Below, piece after piece: positions 6,951-16,256 of a stretch of 64,000 nt of DNA (the first letter of the stretch is position 1; every line of letters begins with the position of its first letter). Position numbers and translations under genes: made by a program. Source of the DNA: Mangrovibacterium diazotrophicum (GTDB lineage Bacteria > Bacteroidota > Bacteroidia > Bacteroidales > Prolixibacteraceae); the NCBI RefSeq assembly GCF_003610535.1, contig NZ_RAPN01000001.1, positions 1,723,320 through 1,787,319 on the forward strand, read 5' to 3'. A model generated the notes under the pieces. That model saw nothing but the letters and a program-made list of their open reading frames with translations, was not told the origin of the DNA and did not search any database.

Positions 6951-8882
6951 TTACTTCACCAGGAAACCAAATTGATCGCTATATTGGAGCATCTGCGCCG
7001 TGTAGTCCGACTGGTATTCCACCGCCACATCGGTCACCGTTCCGTCGGCCGCAGTTACCAGCTTCAGTTCCGGGTTCAGGAAACCGGCGTAAGGCGCAAT
7101 ATTCAGCTTTTTGAAACGCTCCAGCACTTCACGGTGCAGGTCGATATCAATCTTAACGGCATAGCTTTCAACCAATGTCTTTGCCGCCGCATAATCGCCC
7201 TCCGATTTAATGCGCTGCACTTCCTTCAGCAGCTCACCGAACAGCTCGCGCAAACGGGCGTAATCGTTAATCTGCACATAGGTTTTGCCGTCGCGCTTTA
7301 CCAGTTCCACCACCCCATCGGCCTTGCCGTGTTCGTAAGCCCATTTGGCAATCAGCTGGCGGTTGCGCATGTGCGATTCCTCCAAGTCCTTACCCAATTC
7401 AATGCGGGTTAACTGGGTCAGCAGTCCGTTGCGCAGGTAGGCATCAAATTCAGCCTTCCCTGTCTCAACCGACGGCACCAGGCCTAGCTCCAGCAACTTC
7501 TCGTCGGCAATGTAGTACAGGGCAAACAAGTCAGCACGGGTTTCTTCCAGGGTCGAATAGTAGTTCTTCAAATCTTCGGGCTTCACGCCTTGCATCATAC
7601 GTCCCGAACCATGTCCCAAACATTCGTGCAGGTCGGTGTGCAGGTTTCCGGCCAACTGCCCAAATTCCCGGGCACGTTTTATTTCGGCTTCCGAACCGGC
7701 AAACTCTTCCAGCATGCCGTTGCCCAGCGAATCCTGGAAATAAGCCTGTGTAATGTTTTCGATGGTCACCGATTTGGAACCGAATTCCTCGCGAATCCAC
7801 TCCGAGTTGGGCAAGTTAATACCGATCGGGGTAGCCGGGTAACAGTCGCCGCCCAGCATGGCCACGTGAATCACCTTGGCGCTGACTCCTTTAACCTCCG
7901 TCTTTTTATACTTCGTATCGACCGGAGAATTGGCTTCGAACCAACCCGCATTCTCCGACAAAATGAGTGCCCGTTTGGTTCCCTCCAGGTCTTTGTAGTT
8001 CACAATCGACTCCCAGCTGGCCTTGATGCCAAGCGGGTCGCCGTATATTTCGATGAAGCCGTTGACAAAATCAACCAGCCCCTCATTTTCGTTTGTCCAG
8101 GCAATGCTGTAATCGTCAAAGCGCTTCAGATCGCCGGTTTCGTAATAATCCACCAATTTGGCAATCACTTCTTTTTGCAGGTCGTTTTCAGCAAATTCAA
8201 CGGCCTTCTTCAACCAGGAAACAATCTGTTGAATGGCCTTCCCGTATTTACCGCCGCTAAACCAAACGTCTTCTTTCAAGGTCCCGTTTTCCTTCACCAA
8301 GGTTGAATTCAGTCCAAACGAAGGCGCGTGTTTCGGAACGCTCTTGCGCTTGGCTTCATAAAATTCTTCAGCCTCCTCCTGCGCCACGCCCTGGTAATAG
8401 TTCATGGCCGATGCTTTCAGCAAGTCGCTGTTGCTGTCGAGGCTGATTCCTTTCGCGTCCAGTTCCGGGTTGAAAATCACATCCAGCACCGCTGGCAATT
8501 CATGTTGAAAACTCAAACCACTCAAATCAGCCTGCGCTAAAAGTTGTTCAAATGCCTCGCGACTCAAAGTCGGTTTAAACTTCTCGGTGGAATAATGATG
8601 GTGAATGCCGTTGCCAAACCATACCTGTTTCAGGTACAGGTGAAAAGCCTTGAACTCGTCCGAGTCCCGATCGCCACCAAAAGTTTTGTAGACCGTCTCC
8701 AGTAATTGACGAATCCGCAGGTTCCAGCGGTTATTCTGATCGAACAAAATATCGCGGCCGCACAAAGCCGCCTGACTCAAATAGTAGATGTATTGCTTTT
8801 GCTGAAGGCTCAACTTTTCGAAGCCCGGCAATTCATAACGCAATATTTTGATATCAACAAATTTCTCAACAAATACAGTCAT
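6951..8882 (-). CDS. Dipeptidyl peptidase III-family zinc peptidase (M49)
   Basis: A 643-residue metallopeptidase that in this family removes dipeptides from peptide N-termini. The start at 8882 (MTVFVEKFVDI) is preferred over an upstream in-frame Met in non-protein-like sequence. The M49 zinc site is clear: HECLGH with His419, Glu420 and His424, then LEETRAD with the expected third ligand at Glu447. The 28-residue spacing from the first His to that Glu fits the shorter bacterial form. No signal peptide is seen, so the enzyme is probably cytosolic, whereas some Bacteroidota homologues are exported. It appears monocistronic, with trmH about 140 bp upstream on the same strand. Confidence 0.9.
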   Translation of the reverse strand: MTVFVEKFVDIKILRYELPGFEKLSLQQKQYIYYLSQAALCGRDILFDQNNRWNLRIRQLLETVYKTFGGDRDSDEFKAFHLYLKQVWFGNGIHHHYSTEKFKPTLSREAFEQLLAQADLSGLSFQHELPAVLDVIFNPELDAKGISLDSNSDLLKASAMNYYQGVAQEEAEEFYEAKRKSVPKHAPSFGLNSTLVKENGTLKEDVWFSGGKYGKAIQQIVSWLKKAVEFAENDLQKEVIAKLVDYYETGDLKRFDDYSIAWTNENEGLVDFVNGFIEIYGDPLGIKASWESIVNYKDLEGTKRALILSENAGWFEANSPVDTKYKKTEVKGVSAKVIHVAMLGGDCYPATPIGINLPNSEWIREEFGSKSVTIENITQAYFQDSLGNGMLEEFAGSEAEIKRAREFGQLAGNLHTDLHECLGHGSGRMMQGVKPEDLKNYYSTLEETRADLFALYYIADEKLLELGLVPSVETGKAEFDAYLRNGLLTQLTRIELGKDLEESHMRNRQLIAKWAYEHGKADGVVELVKRDGKTYVQINDYARLRELFGELLKEVQRIKSEGDYAAAKTLVESYAVKIDIDLHREVLERFKKLNIAPYAGFLNPELKLVTAADGTVTDVAVEYQSDYTAQMLQYSDQFGFLVK

Positions 8883-9020
8883 AATCAATTGACAGTTTAA
8901 AGTTTTCAGTTTCAAGTTTCGGGTTTCGGGTTCACAACCACCTCAAATTATAAACGGAGCATTAAGCCCCTTTAGGGGTTTGGGGTAACTTTTGGGTTGT
9001 CGGTATGCATCTCTCAACCA

Positions 9021-9713
9021 CTATTTACTGGAAGTTGCTCCGCCCTGGTGTGCGTAATATTCTTCTTCAATTAAATCGGAAGATTTGATCGTCCGGCGTA
9101 ACCATTCCAGCTTAATCGCGGCCCGTTCCTCCGGGCTCAGTCGCCAGTCGATCTCGGGATCGTTCCGCATCTTCCAGGTCAGGTGATGTAGAATAACAGA
9201 AGCGGAAACAGAAATGTTGAAACTTTCGGTGAAACCATGCATGGGAATTTTCAGGAACTCGTCGGCTTCATTTTTCACCACATCGGAAATCCCGGTCAGC
9301 TCAGTTCCAAAAACAAATGCAGCTTTTCCTTTTCTCAAGTCGAAGTCTTCCAGGTTGGTGTCGCCTTCGTGCGGTGTTGTTGCCACAATGCGGTAGCCTT
9401 TTTGACGCAAGCTACGGATGGCGTCCAGACTATTATCATCTTTTTTATTATAACTCTTCACGCTCAGCCATTTTGTAGCTCCCATCGCCACCTCCCGATC
9501 CACTTCAAACGAGTTGCTGTTTTCGATCACATGCGCATCCTGCAAACCGAAACAATCGACCGACCGCATGGCGGCGCTGGCGTTTTGAGGCTGGTAAATA
9601 TTTTCCAAAACAACCGTTAAATATTTGGTGCGTTGATCTAAAATCCGTTCAAACAATTCGTTGCGTTCGTCAGTGATAAAACCGGAGAGATAATCGACTA
9701 GTTGGTAATCCAT
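9021..9713 (-). CDS. trmH: SpoU-family RNA 2'-O-methyltransferase, probably tRNA Gm18 methyltransferase
   Basis: A 230-residue SPOUT enzyme that would transfer methyl from S-adenosylmethionine to the ribose of a guanosine, most likely G18 of tRNA. The start at 9713 (MDYQLVDYL) is chosen over a Met five codons upstream. SpoU motif 1 is visible as NIYQPQNASAAMRSVDCFG with the catalytic Asn/Arg region, motif 2 as AFVFGTELTGIS, and motif 3 as ESFNISVSASVILHHL. Length and the EVDREVAMGATKW segment match TrmH better than the larger 23S rRNA enzymes. It is cytosolic, with no obvious operon partner. Confidence 0.88.
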   Translation of the reverse strand: MDYQLVDYLSGFITDERNELFERILDQRTKYLTVVLENIYQPQNASAAMRSVDCFGLQDAHVIENSNSFEVDREVAMGATKWLSVKSYNKKDDNSLDAIRSLRQKGYRIVATTPHEGDTNLEDFDLRKGKAAFVFGTELTGISDVVKNEADEFLKIPMHGFTESFNISVSASVILHHLTWKMRNDPEIDWRLSPEERAAIKLEWLRRTIKSSDLIEEEYYAHQGGATSSK

Positions 9714-9744
9714 TTTAAATGCTAACAATTTGGTGATGGCACAA

Positions 9745-9778
9745 AATTAAGAAAGGGAAGCTAAAAAGCCTCCCTTTC
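9745..9778 (-). terminator. Terminator after the HU gene
   Basis: GAAAGGGAAGC (9751-9761) pairs with GCCTCCCTTTC (9768-9778) with one mismatch. Read on the minus strand it is followed by a T-rich tail, 25 nt beyond the HU stop. Confidence 0.65.
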
Positions 9779-9802
9779 AAATCTCTTTCTATCGGAAATG
9801 TC

Positions 9803-10072
9803 TTAGATTGCGTCGTCCAATTCAGCTCCTGGCTTAAATTTCACCACTTTCTTTTCAGGAATTTCAATTGGAGCACCTGATTGTGGGTTTCTGCCAGTTC
9901 TGGCACTACGTGTTGATACAGAAAATGATCCGAATCCGATTAGGGCAACACGATCGCCATTTTTCAATGCATCAGTGGTAGCAGCAACAAATGCATCGAG
10001 GGCTTTTTTTGAGTCGGCTTTGGTCAAACCAGCTTTCTCAGCGATGGCGTCAATTAATTGAGCTTTGTTCAT
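9803..10072 (-). CDS. HU family DNA-binding protein
   Basis: An 89-residue nucleoid protein of full HU length. It begins MNKAQLIDAIAEKAGLTK and carries the DNA-binding arm signature GFGSFSVSTRSARTGRNPQSG followed by IPEKKVVKFKPG. As a dimer it bends DNA. A second, more divergent HU/IHF-like gene is at 55565. The gene is monocistronic, ended by a hairpin terminator. Confidence 0.95.
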   Translation of the reverse strand: MNKAQLIDAIAEKAGLTKADSKKALDAFVAATTDALKNGDRVALIGFGSFSVSTRSARTGRNPQSGAPIEIPEKKVVKFKPGAELDDAI

Positions 10073-10305
10073 AGGAAAACATGTTTAGGGTTAAAAAAAT
10101 AAACTGATTATTATTATTTGTTTATTGACATAGTTACCATTATTTTTCTTAAAAAGCAACTGCCCCATCCCAAAACCTCAGTAAAATCAATACTTTCGGT
10201 TGCTTAAATTTTAAGTTTCATAAAATTCTAAAATAACATTTAAATATGCAAACCAATCGGGCTTTTTTTTTTTTTGAAAATATTGGATTTTTTTGGGTTC
10301 AAATT

Positions 10306-10335
10306 TTTGCAGTTTAAAAATTTCATATACTTTTG
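10306..10335 (+). promoter_or_regulatory. Bacteroidota-type promoter for tRNA-Ser
   Basis: A -33 TTTG (10306-10309) and a -7 TACTTTTG (10328-10335, matching TAnnTTTG) are separated by 18 nt, with the mature tRNA starting 14 nt further on. Confidence 0.6.
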
Positions 10336-10348
10336 CCGCCACATCCAC

Positions 10349-10433
10349 GGAGAGATGGCAGAGTGGTCGAATGCGGCGGTCTTGAAAACCGTTGATCTTC
10401 ACGGGTCCGGGGGTTCGAATCCCTCTCTCTCCG
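10349..10433 (+). tRNA. tRNA-Ser (UGA anticodon)
   Basis: An 85-nt cloverleaf with long variable arm. Acceptor GGAGAGA (10349-10355) pairs with TCTCTCC (10426-10432), discriminator G10433. The anticodon loop CTTGAAA places TGA at 10383-10385, and the T loop is TTCGAAT. CCA is not encoded. Confidence 0.96.
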
Positions 10434-10440
10434 CGATCAA

Positions 10441-10469
10441 AAGCCGAAGCAAATTGCTTCGGCTTTTTT
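10441..10469 (+). terminator. Terminator after tRNA-Ser
   Basis: AAGCCGAAGC (10441-10450) pairs perfectly with GCTTCGGCTT (10456-10465), followed by a T run. Confidence 0.9.
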
Positions 10470-10555
10470 TGTTTTTAAGTCTTTTGGTTTCATTATTTTA
10501 AACAAATGTCCTTAAACATATCTAAAGCCTGAAGGTCTCGGAACCTCCAAGGGGA

Positions 10556-11146
10556 CTAACGGGATCTTTTCCCTGGCCCTGATTTATAGGGAGATTGACG
10601 TTCCGGCTCAGATAGAATAAACAGACGCGGCTCCAGCTCTTTCAGACTTATCTCAGCACTCAGCCCCTGCGGAAACCGGGCATACTTGCGAAATTCAGCC
10701 CACGGTTGCTCCGGAAAATCGATGTAGTTCACCCGCTTCGCTTCCTCGTTAACCGTTACTGCTCCTGTGATCATCCACAACGGAAACGAAAAGACAAAGA
10801 AATATCCATTCGTTATGGACAGAAATCCTCCCGCTGCCGTCCAGCTTGTGAATCGCTGCGCATCCGTTTTATAGAAAATCAGACGTGCCTTATTCACATC
10901 CTGAAGTAACACCGTCTCCACCCCCGTATTGGTCAGCACATAAACACTCTCCGGCGTCAGGGCGATCAACTCCCCTGTCAATTCATTCACGCCGACCAGG
11001 TAGTTGACAGAGATCCACCCTCCGAAGGTATTCTCGGCAAGCTCTGTCCTCCGGGGTACAGTGCCCCGAGGCGCATTGACTGCTGTCTTACAACTCCACA
11101 GCGACAGCACAAGGCAAAACCAGATTAGATGTTTAATTTTTAACAT
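10556..11146 (-). CDS. Hypothetical lipoprotein, second gene of a lipoprotein pair
   Basis: A 196-residue product starting at 11146 with a lipoprotein signal peptide (MLKIKHLIWFCLVLSLWSC, Cys19). An N-terminal domain with alternating polar/hydrophobic residues (VSVNY-like, LTGELIALTPESVYVL) is followed by a hydrophobic stretch, GGFLSITNGYFFVFSFPLWMITG, that could insert in a membrane or form a buried hairpin, then an FRKYARFPQGL segment and a basic end. The start overlaps the end of the upstream gene by 14 nt, indicating co-transcription and probably translational coupling. No enzymatic motif or family is recognised. Confidence 0.7.
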   Translation of the reverse strand: MLKIKHLIWFCLVLSLWSCKTAVNAPRGTVPRRTELAENTFGGWISVNYLVGVNELTGELIALTPESVYVLTNTGVETVLLQDVNKARLIFYKTDAQRFTSWTAAGGFLSITNGYFFVFSFPLWMITGAVTVNEEAKRVNYIDFPEQPWAEFRKYARFPQGLSAEISLKELEPRLFILSEPERQSPYKSGPGKRSR

Positions 11147-12686
11147 AGCGGCTGTTCCAAAAAGTCTCTTCCATGGTTGGCTCAACCAACTTATAATCCT
11201 TGGCTGCCCTTTTTAAAAACAGCTCAGGCTTGTTCACCATCAGGTTCAGTTTCTTAAAATTCTGCTCCTTTACCCATTCATCGCGAATCCATTCGAGGTA
11301 ATAGCCACGGGACCGCAGAAAAATCTCCGCCGATTCAAAAGGCAATTCATAGTGAATCGTGTAGGCATCACCGGGCATCGTCACCAGGTATTCATCGTCA
11401 TTCAACAAGCGGGCTAACGCATCCTCTTCCTGCCCGACCAGCGTTTCTACCCGACATGACTCAACAATAATAGGCTCAGCTTTCCCTTCGATATTCGCGA
11501 GTGCTAAGTAATCGATGCGCCACAATCCCTTGTTCATTTTCAATTTCAGCCGAACGGTTTCGGCTTGCTGGTCGGGTAACAGAACGAGATTAAAATCGGT
11601 AGCAATTGGCCCCGTTTCATGGATCACATCGCACAGTTGCCAATTCCCCTCTGGCGATTCTGCATAAACCTCAATTCCGCCCAACAGGCTGAAAATACTT
11701 TCGCCCGCATCAAAGCCTTTTCTTTCCTGCTCCGCCATCCAATAGCCAACGCCACCGCCCATGTAGGCCAAGCCCTGGTACATCAGGTAGGTGGTCAGCA
11801 ATGTCTGCCGTTTTCCAATTACCAGCCCCTTTTGTGCGCTTGGACTTCCAGAGTCAAAGCTGATGATTAATTCTTCCTTCGAACACAGATTATCGCCGTC
11901 AGCAAGGCTGTAATACTCTTTGTCGTCTGCCGCCAAAAAATCAGAAAGATCAGGCTCCGTTACTCCCGCAACTGCCGTTGGACCGATCAGATCACGGCAA
12001 CGATAAAATTCATCCCCGGAAGTGGCAAAAACACGTTCACCGGCCTTCCTCTCAAACGCGAGAATATCGGCCGAACAAATGGAATGTGTCTCCAGCGCTT
12101 CGTTGGTCACCAGAAGCTCAAAGTTCTTTGCTGATTGTGCGTGATAGAGCATGTCGACATCGCTTTTCTCCAGCGATGGTGATACGCTGGTCGAAAAACC
12201 TTCTGCCATCAATACCAGCGAATCGCCGTTACTTGCGTAGAAGGTTGGGCACGAGCCAAAACACGCTTTGGGATTGGTAAGGCAGATTACAGCAACCACT
12301 GCCGTCACTCCGGTCATAAAGGTCAGACCGCCGGCAATCGACGTACCGGGATCATTTGTTTCAACCAGGGCAATGCGTTCAAACGGAATATCAAATGGAA
12401 TCACATCTGTTGCACTCTTTTTCGGCTTCAACCGCTCCTCAATCACTTTCCGATTTAAATCCAAATACCTTCCGAATCCGGTTATTGTACTTTCCTCGGT
12501 GTGGGCTCGCCACTGGTACAGCACGTAAACCGAGCCGTCGTTAATATGGGCTTTCAAGTAGGAACTGGATGAACTCATCGAAGAGATTTCTTCAACGTTC
12601 CTTATTTCACGGGTTACCGGAACAGTGGCACAACTTGTAAAAAATAAGGCAAGCGCGCACAGCAAACGAATTGGAACTGGTTTCAT
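11133..12686 (-). CDS. Conserved hypothetical lipoprotein with CFGSCPTFY motif
   Basis: A 517-residue protein with lipoprotein signal peptide (lipobox FTSC, Cys19). Residues 40-110 form a domain with HINDGSVYVLYQW. A hydrophobic Gly/Val-rich stretch near 120-140 (ISAGG...VTAVVAVICL) precedes KACFGSCPTFYASNGDSL, a Cys-x3-Cys motif I have seen in uncharacterised Bacteroidota proteins. The C-terminal half looks like soluble beta domains. Fused export and a possible internal membrane hairpin suggest an envelope protein. It overlaps the smaller lipoprotein gene downstream, so the pair is probably one functional unit. Function unknown. Confidence 0.7.
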   Translation of the reverse strand: MKPVPIRLLCALALFFTSCATVPVTREIRNVEEISSMSSSSSYLKAHINDGSVYVLYQWRAHTEESTITGFGRYLDLNRKVIEERLKPKKSATDVIPFDIPFERIALVETNDPGTSIAGGLTFMTGVTAVVAVICLTNPKACFGSCPTFYASNGDSLVLMAEGFSTSVSPSLEKSDVDMLYHAQSAKNFELLVTNEALETHSICSADILAFERKAGERVFATSGDEFYRCRDLIGPTAVAGVTEPDLSDFLAADDKEYYSLADGDNLCSKEELIISFDSGSPSAQKGLVIGKRQTLLTTYLMYQGLAYMGGGVGYWMAEQERKGFDAGESIFSLLGGIEVYAESPEGNWQLCDVIHETGPIATDFNLVLLPDQQAETVRLKLKMNKGLWRIDYLALANIEGKAEPIIVESCRVETLVGQEEDALARLLNDDEYLVTMPGDAYTIHYELPFESAEIFLRSRGYYLEWIRDEWVKEQNFKKLNLMVNKPELFLKRAAKDYKLVEPTMEETFWNSRYVKN

Positions 12687-12827
12687 CCAAAGAGTTTTAA
12701 CTGAATTGTACTTCTATTTACATTGGCAAAAAAAAGAAGTTTCAATTCAGCCCTGATTTCCAGCCAAAACCGACAAAAACACTCACCTCATCACAACGGA
12801 ATAAAACAGGAGTAATAAACAAAACTG

Positions 12828-14456
12828 CTATTTAATCAGTCCTTTCTCCTTGTACTTTTCGATATAGAACTGATCCAACTCATCTGAATCTTTGTAATAG
12901 CGTCGCAGCTCATCCAGTTTTTGGTGCAGTTCTTTTTGCACCGATGCATAAGCCGGATCATCGTACACATTTTTCAATTCAAAAGGATCGTTCTTGCGAT
13001 CGTACAGTTCCCATTCGTCAACATCGTAATAAAAGTGTACCAGCTTGTACTCCTTGGTTACAATTCCATAATGGCGTTTCACCATATGGAATCCCGGATA
13101 TTCATAGTACTGGTAATAAACGGCATCACGCGTCCACTGTTCGGGGTGTCCGGTTAGCAGCGGCATCAGGCTTTCGCCCTGCATATCGGCCGGCGCTTCA
13201 ATTCCGGCAGCATCCAAAAAGGTTTGTGCAAAGTCGAGATTTTGCACCATCTCATCCGAGCGCGAACCGGGCGCAATATGCTCAGGCCAACGAACAAGCA
13301 GCGGCGTTTTAAACGACTCGTCGTAAATGAAACGTTTGTCAAACCAACCGTGCTCGCCTAAATAGAAACCTTGATCAGAAGTATAAACAACGATGGTATT
13401 TTTATCCAGACCACTTTCTTTCAGGTAGTCCAGCACCCGACCGACGTTTTCATCAACAGCGGCAATGCAGCCCAGGTAATCCTGCATGTAGCGCTGGTAC
13501 TTCCATCGCATAAAATCACTGTCGTTCATCGCCGGGTAATTCTGTTTGAACTGCTCATTAATCGGTCCGTAAACAGAATCCCATTGCGCCTTTTGTTCCG
13601 GCTTTAAACGAGCATATTTTTGGCGAAACACATGCTTACCCCATTCGCTTGGCTCTTTAATTCCAAGCTCGTCAGCAACCTCGGGATAGATTTTGTTATC
13701 GGCCGAAACCGTCATGTGTTTCAGCAAATTCATCTCTGCGGTGTGTGCTGCAGTGCCACGCCCGCTGTAATCGTCGAAAAGCGTTTCGGGTTCGGGGAAC
13801 GTGCGTTTTGTAAATTCTTTGTAGTGACGGGGAGCGGGAATCCATTCCCGATGCGGCGCTTTATGCAGGTACATCAGCAAAAACGGCTGATCCGCTTTTC
13901 GATCCTTTTTCAGCCATTTCAAAGTGAGGTCCGTAATGATGTCCGTGACATAGCCCATAATCGTGGTATCGCCTTTATTGGTGATGAATTCGGGGTTGTA
14001 ATAGTCGCCCTGATCGGGCAAAATCATAAACTCGTCAAACCCCTTCGGACTATTGCCAAAATGCAATTTCCCAAACATGGCAGTTTGGTAGCCGGCCTGG
14101 TGAAACAATTGCGGGAACGTGACATTGGTGGTATCGAACGGGAAATTGTTGTCGATTTTGCCATTGATGTGCGTGTGTTTTCCGGTCAGAATGGTCGCCC
14201 GGGACGGCGCACAGATCGAATTTGTTACACAGGCATTGGTAAAGAGCATCCCCTGATCCGCCAGTCGATCGATGTTCGGTGTTTCGATGAGTCGGTCGCT
14301 GTAGGCACTGATCGCCTGGTACGCATGATCATCGCTCATGATAAAAAGGATGTTTGGGCGCTGCGGCTCCGGTTCCTGCTGTACGCAAGATGAAAAAAGG
14401 ACAACTAGCCCAAAAGCCAGCCAAATGAACTGTACCAAATTTCGATCGTATTTCAT
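12828..14456 (-). CDS. Family S1 sulfatase lipoprotein
   Basis: A 542-residue type I sulfatase, exported as a lipoprotein (Cys24 after LFSS). The active-site motif CAPSRATILTG puts the formylglycine-forming Cys at residue 82, which needs the maturation enzyme encoded elsewhere. Metal ligands Asp42-Asp43 lie in IMSDDHA, with a second site in YTSDQGFYLGEHGWFDKR. The overall pattern resembles GlcNAc-6-sulfatase-like members (S1_11), but the substrate is not fixed by sequence reading. It is the last gene of the long sus operon, 31 bp after the GH43 gene, so it likely desulfates part of the glycan that operon processes. A sulfatase is unexpected for a plain beta-1,2-glucan locus. Confidence 0.9.
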   Translation of the reverse strand: MKYDRNLVQFIWLAFGLVVLFSSCVQQEPEPQRPNILFIMSDDHAYQAISAYSDRLIETPNIDRLADQGMLFTNACVTNSICAPSRATILTGKHTHINGKIDNNFPFDTTNVTFPQLFHQAGYQTAMFGKLHFGNSPKGFDEFMILPDQGDYYNPEFITNKGDTTIMGYVTDIITDLTLKWLKKDRKADQPFLLMYLHKAPHREWIPAPRHYKEFTKRTFPEPETLFDDYSGRGTAAHTAEMNLLKHMTVSADNKIYPEVADELGIKEPSEWGKHVFRQKYARLKPEQKAQWDSVYGPINEQFKQNYPAMNDSDFMRWKYQRYMQDYLGCIAAVDENVGRVLDYLKESGLDKNTIVVYTSDQGFYLGEHGWFDKRFIYDESFKTPLLVRWPEHIAPGSRSDEMVQNLDFAQTFLDAAGIEAPADMQGESLMPLLTGHPEQWTRDAVYYQYYEYPGFHMVKRHYGIVTKEYKLVHFYYDVDEWELYDRKNDPFELKNVYDDPAYASVQKELHQKLDELRRYYKDSDELDQFYIEKYKEKGLIK

Positions 14457-14487
14457 GAGTTAGGTTTTTAGTTGTTACCAGATTAAT

Positions 14488-16224
14488 TTAGTCAATCCGG
14501 ATAATTTCAGAAAAAACAGAAACGCCGTTTTCATTAAATGCTTCCACTGCGAAATAGTAGCTTTGGTCAGTCCCCAGGCTTTTTAACAGCAATTCAACAT
14601 CATCGTACACCATCCACGAACTGTAGAGCTTGTTGGGAGCAATTCCCCACAGTACATTGTAGCCCTGCGCTCCGGCAACCCGACTCCACGAAATGGAAAT
14701 ATCCCGACGGTCGGCATGCCGGTCGAGCGTCAGTTGTTTTACTTTAGCCGGAGCTTTTCCTGCTCCTGTTCCAAACACCCGAATGTCGGAAATCGCCAGG
14801 TTCGGCGTCGGCACATGGATATTCTCATAGCGAATGTATCTCGCCTGCGTTGCCACAGCCAACTCCACGTAATCGTTCGGCGTGTCCTTGAAACTGTTGC
14901 TGCGATCAACCAGCGGCGTCCAGTTTTGCGCATCGGTTGATCCGAGTATCTGATACTGATGTTTCAAGCCCGGAATTTTACCATACAAATCCGATTTGTA
15001 ATCAAAGTAATTGACTTGCACAGCACAGACTGTTTGCTCGGATCCCAAATCGATTTCGAGCCACTGCTGGTCGTTGTTGGCTTCAGCCAACCAAAATGAT
15101 TTCACATTTTCATCGGTGATATTTTGCACCTTGTGATCGTCAACTTCCGAAGAACCACGAACCGGCTTTTTGTACGAAAGCAACATCCAGCCCCGAAATT
15201 CGCCCTTTTTACCGGGCACGGCCGGCGCATAACGTGGATAATCGCCAAAGCGGGTATCGCAATACATGATGCCGTCGTCATCAAAACCGAGCGGATACAT
15301 ACACAGCCGGCGCTCCCAGTTCACGTTGACAGACAAAGCCATGGATGCAAAATGCCAGTATTGTCCGCCCGGACCAACTACCGTGCTACCATGGCCGGCA
15401 CCATTCATAAAACCACCGGGCTTGTACGAAACCGGGTTGTGCTCCTGGTAATGATACGGCCCCAATGGATGATCGGCAATATAAACGCCATCGCCATAAA
15501 CATTGAACTCGGTGCCCGGCGCGGCATATTGCATGTAATACTTGCCCGCGTGTTTGGTCAGCCAGGGGCCTTCCATGTAACCACCCAAAACAGTATCCGA
15601 ATGATTCTCGCCGAAGCGTTCCCAACCATGTTTCTCACCATCGAGATTGAAAAGCTCAACAATCTCATCACTGGCGATGAAGCGCTTTTCCCGGTTCAGC
15701 TCAACAGCACGAATCGGATAAGTATTGGACGATCCCCAAAACATGTACGCTTTACCGTCGTCGTCGATAAACAGATCCGGATCCTGCAGGTTATTCAGGA
15801 TCGCGGGAACAATCTTCCAATCGCCTTTTTTCGGATCGTCGGTGTACAACACACTCATCGATCCCGAAGGATCGCCCGCAACATACAACACCGAGTCCTT
15901 GTAATTATGAGCAGCAGGTGCATTCGAGCCCTGAAAATACCAATGCTCAGGCGTGATGAATTCCCAGTTCTGCAAATCGGCCGAATGCCAGTAGCCGAGC
16001 GAGCGGGTCACAAACATGTAATACTCGCCGCGAAACTCAACCACCGCCGGATCGGCACCCGAACGATAGGAAAGATCCTTGTTGGAATTATAAATCATGT
16101 AGGTGTAATCAACATTCAACGGGTTACAGTAGGTATCCATTCGCATGGATTGCCCCCAACCTATTTGACTGGCCATCATGATAACGACAAACAGACTCAG
16201 CTTCAACAATTTTTTGTGTTTCAT
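14488..16224 (-). CDS. GH43 glycosidase with F5/8 (CBM32-like) and FN3 domains
   Basis: A 578-residue exported glycosidase. The start at 16224 (MKHKKLLKLSLFVV) gives a signal peptide ending near GWGQ; a start 15 codons upstream would hide it. The five-bladed GH43 domain occupies about residues 30-350, with catalytic-type acidic residues in GADPAVVEF, DPDLFIDDDG and YMEGPWL. A discoidin/CBM32-like domain follows (about 370-490, QWLEIDLGSEQTVCAVQVNYF ... ARYIRYENI), then an FN3 domain (about 495-578). GH43 enzymes usually remove arabinose, xylose or galactose; the sub-specificity cannot be read here. It lies between GH3 and sulfatase in the sus operon, suggesting side-chain removal. Confidence 0.9.
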   Translation of the reverse strand: MKHKKLLKLSLFVVIMMASQIGWGQSMRMDTYCNPLNVDYTYMIYNSNKDLSYRSGADPAVVEFRGEYYMFVTRSLGYWHSADLQNWEFITPEHWYFQGSNAPAAHNYKDSVLYVAGDPSGSMSVLYTDDPKKGDWKIVPAILNNLQDPDLFIDDDGKAYMFWGSSNTYPIRAVELNREKRFIASDEIVELFNLDGEKHGWERFGENHSDTVLGGYMEGPWLTKHAGKYYMQYAAPGTEFNVYGDGVYIADHPLGPYHYQEHNPVSYKPGGFMNGAGHGSTVVGPGGQYWHFASMALSVNVNWERRLCMYPLGFDDDGIMYCDTRFGDYPRYAPAVPGKKGEFRGWMLLSYKKPVRGSSEVDDHKVQNITDENVKSFWLAEANNDQQWLEIDLGSEQTVCAVQVNYFDYKSDLYGKIPGLKHQYQILGSTDAQNWTPLVDRSNSFKDTPNDYVELAVATQARYIRYENIHVPTPNLAISDIRVFGTGAGKAPAKVKQLTLDRHADRRDISISWSRVAGAQGYNVLWGIAPNKLYSSWMVYDDVELLLKSLGTDQSYYFAVEAFNENGVSVFSEIIRID

Positions 16225-16256
16225 TGGTTTTGTAATTCTGTATTCCGGTTGAACGT

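Noticed and set aside
8961-8990. CCCCTTTAGGGG palindrome between trmH and the M49 peptidase
   Set aside because: The stem is only four to five pairs and lacks a T-tract, so neither a terminator nor a defined repeat can be supported.
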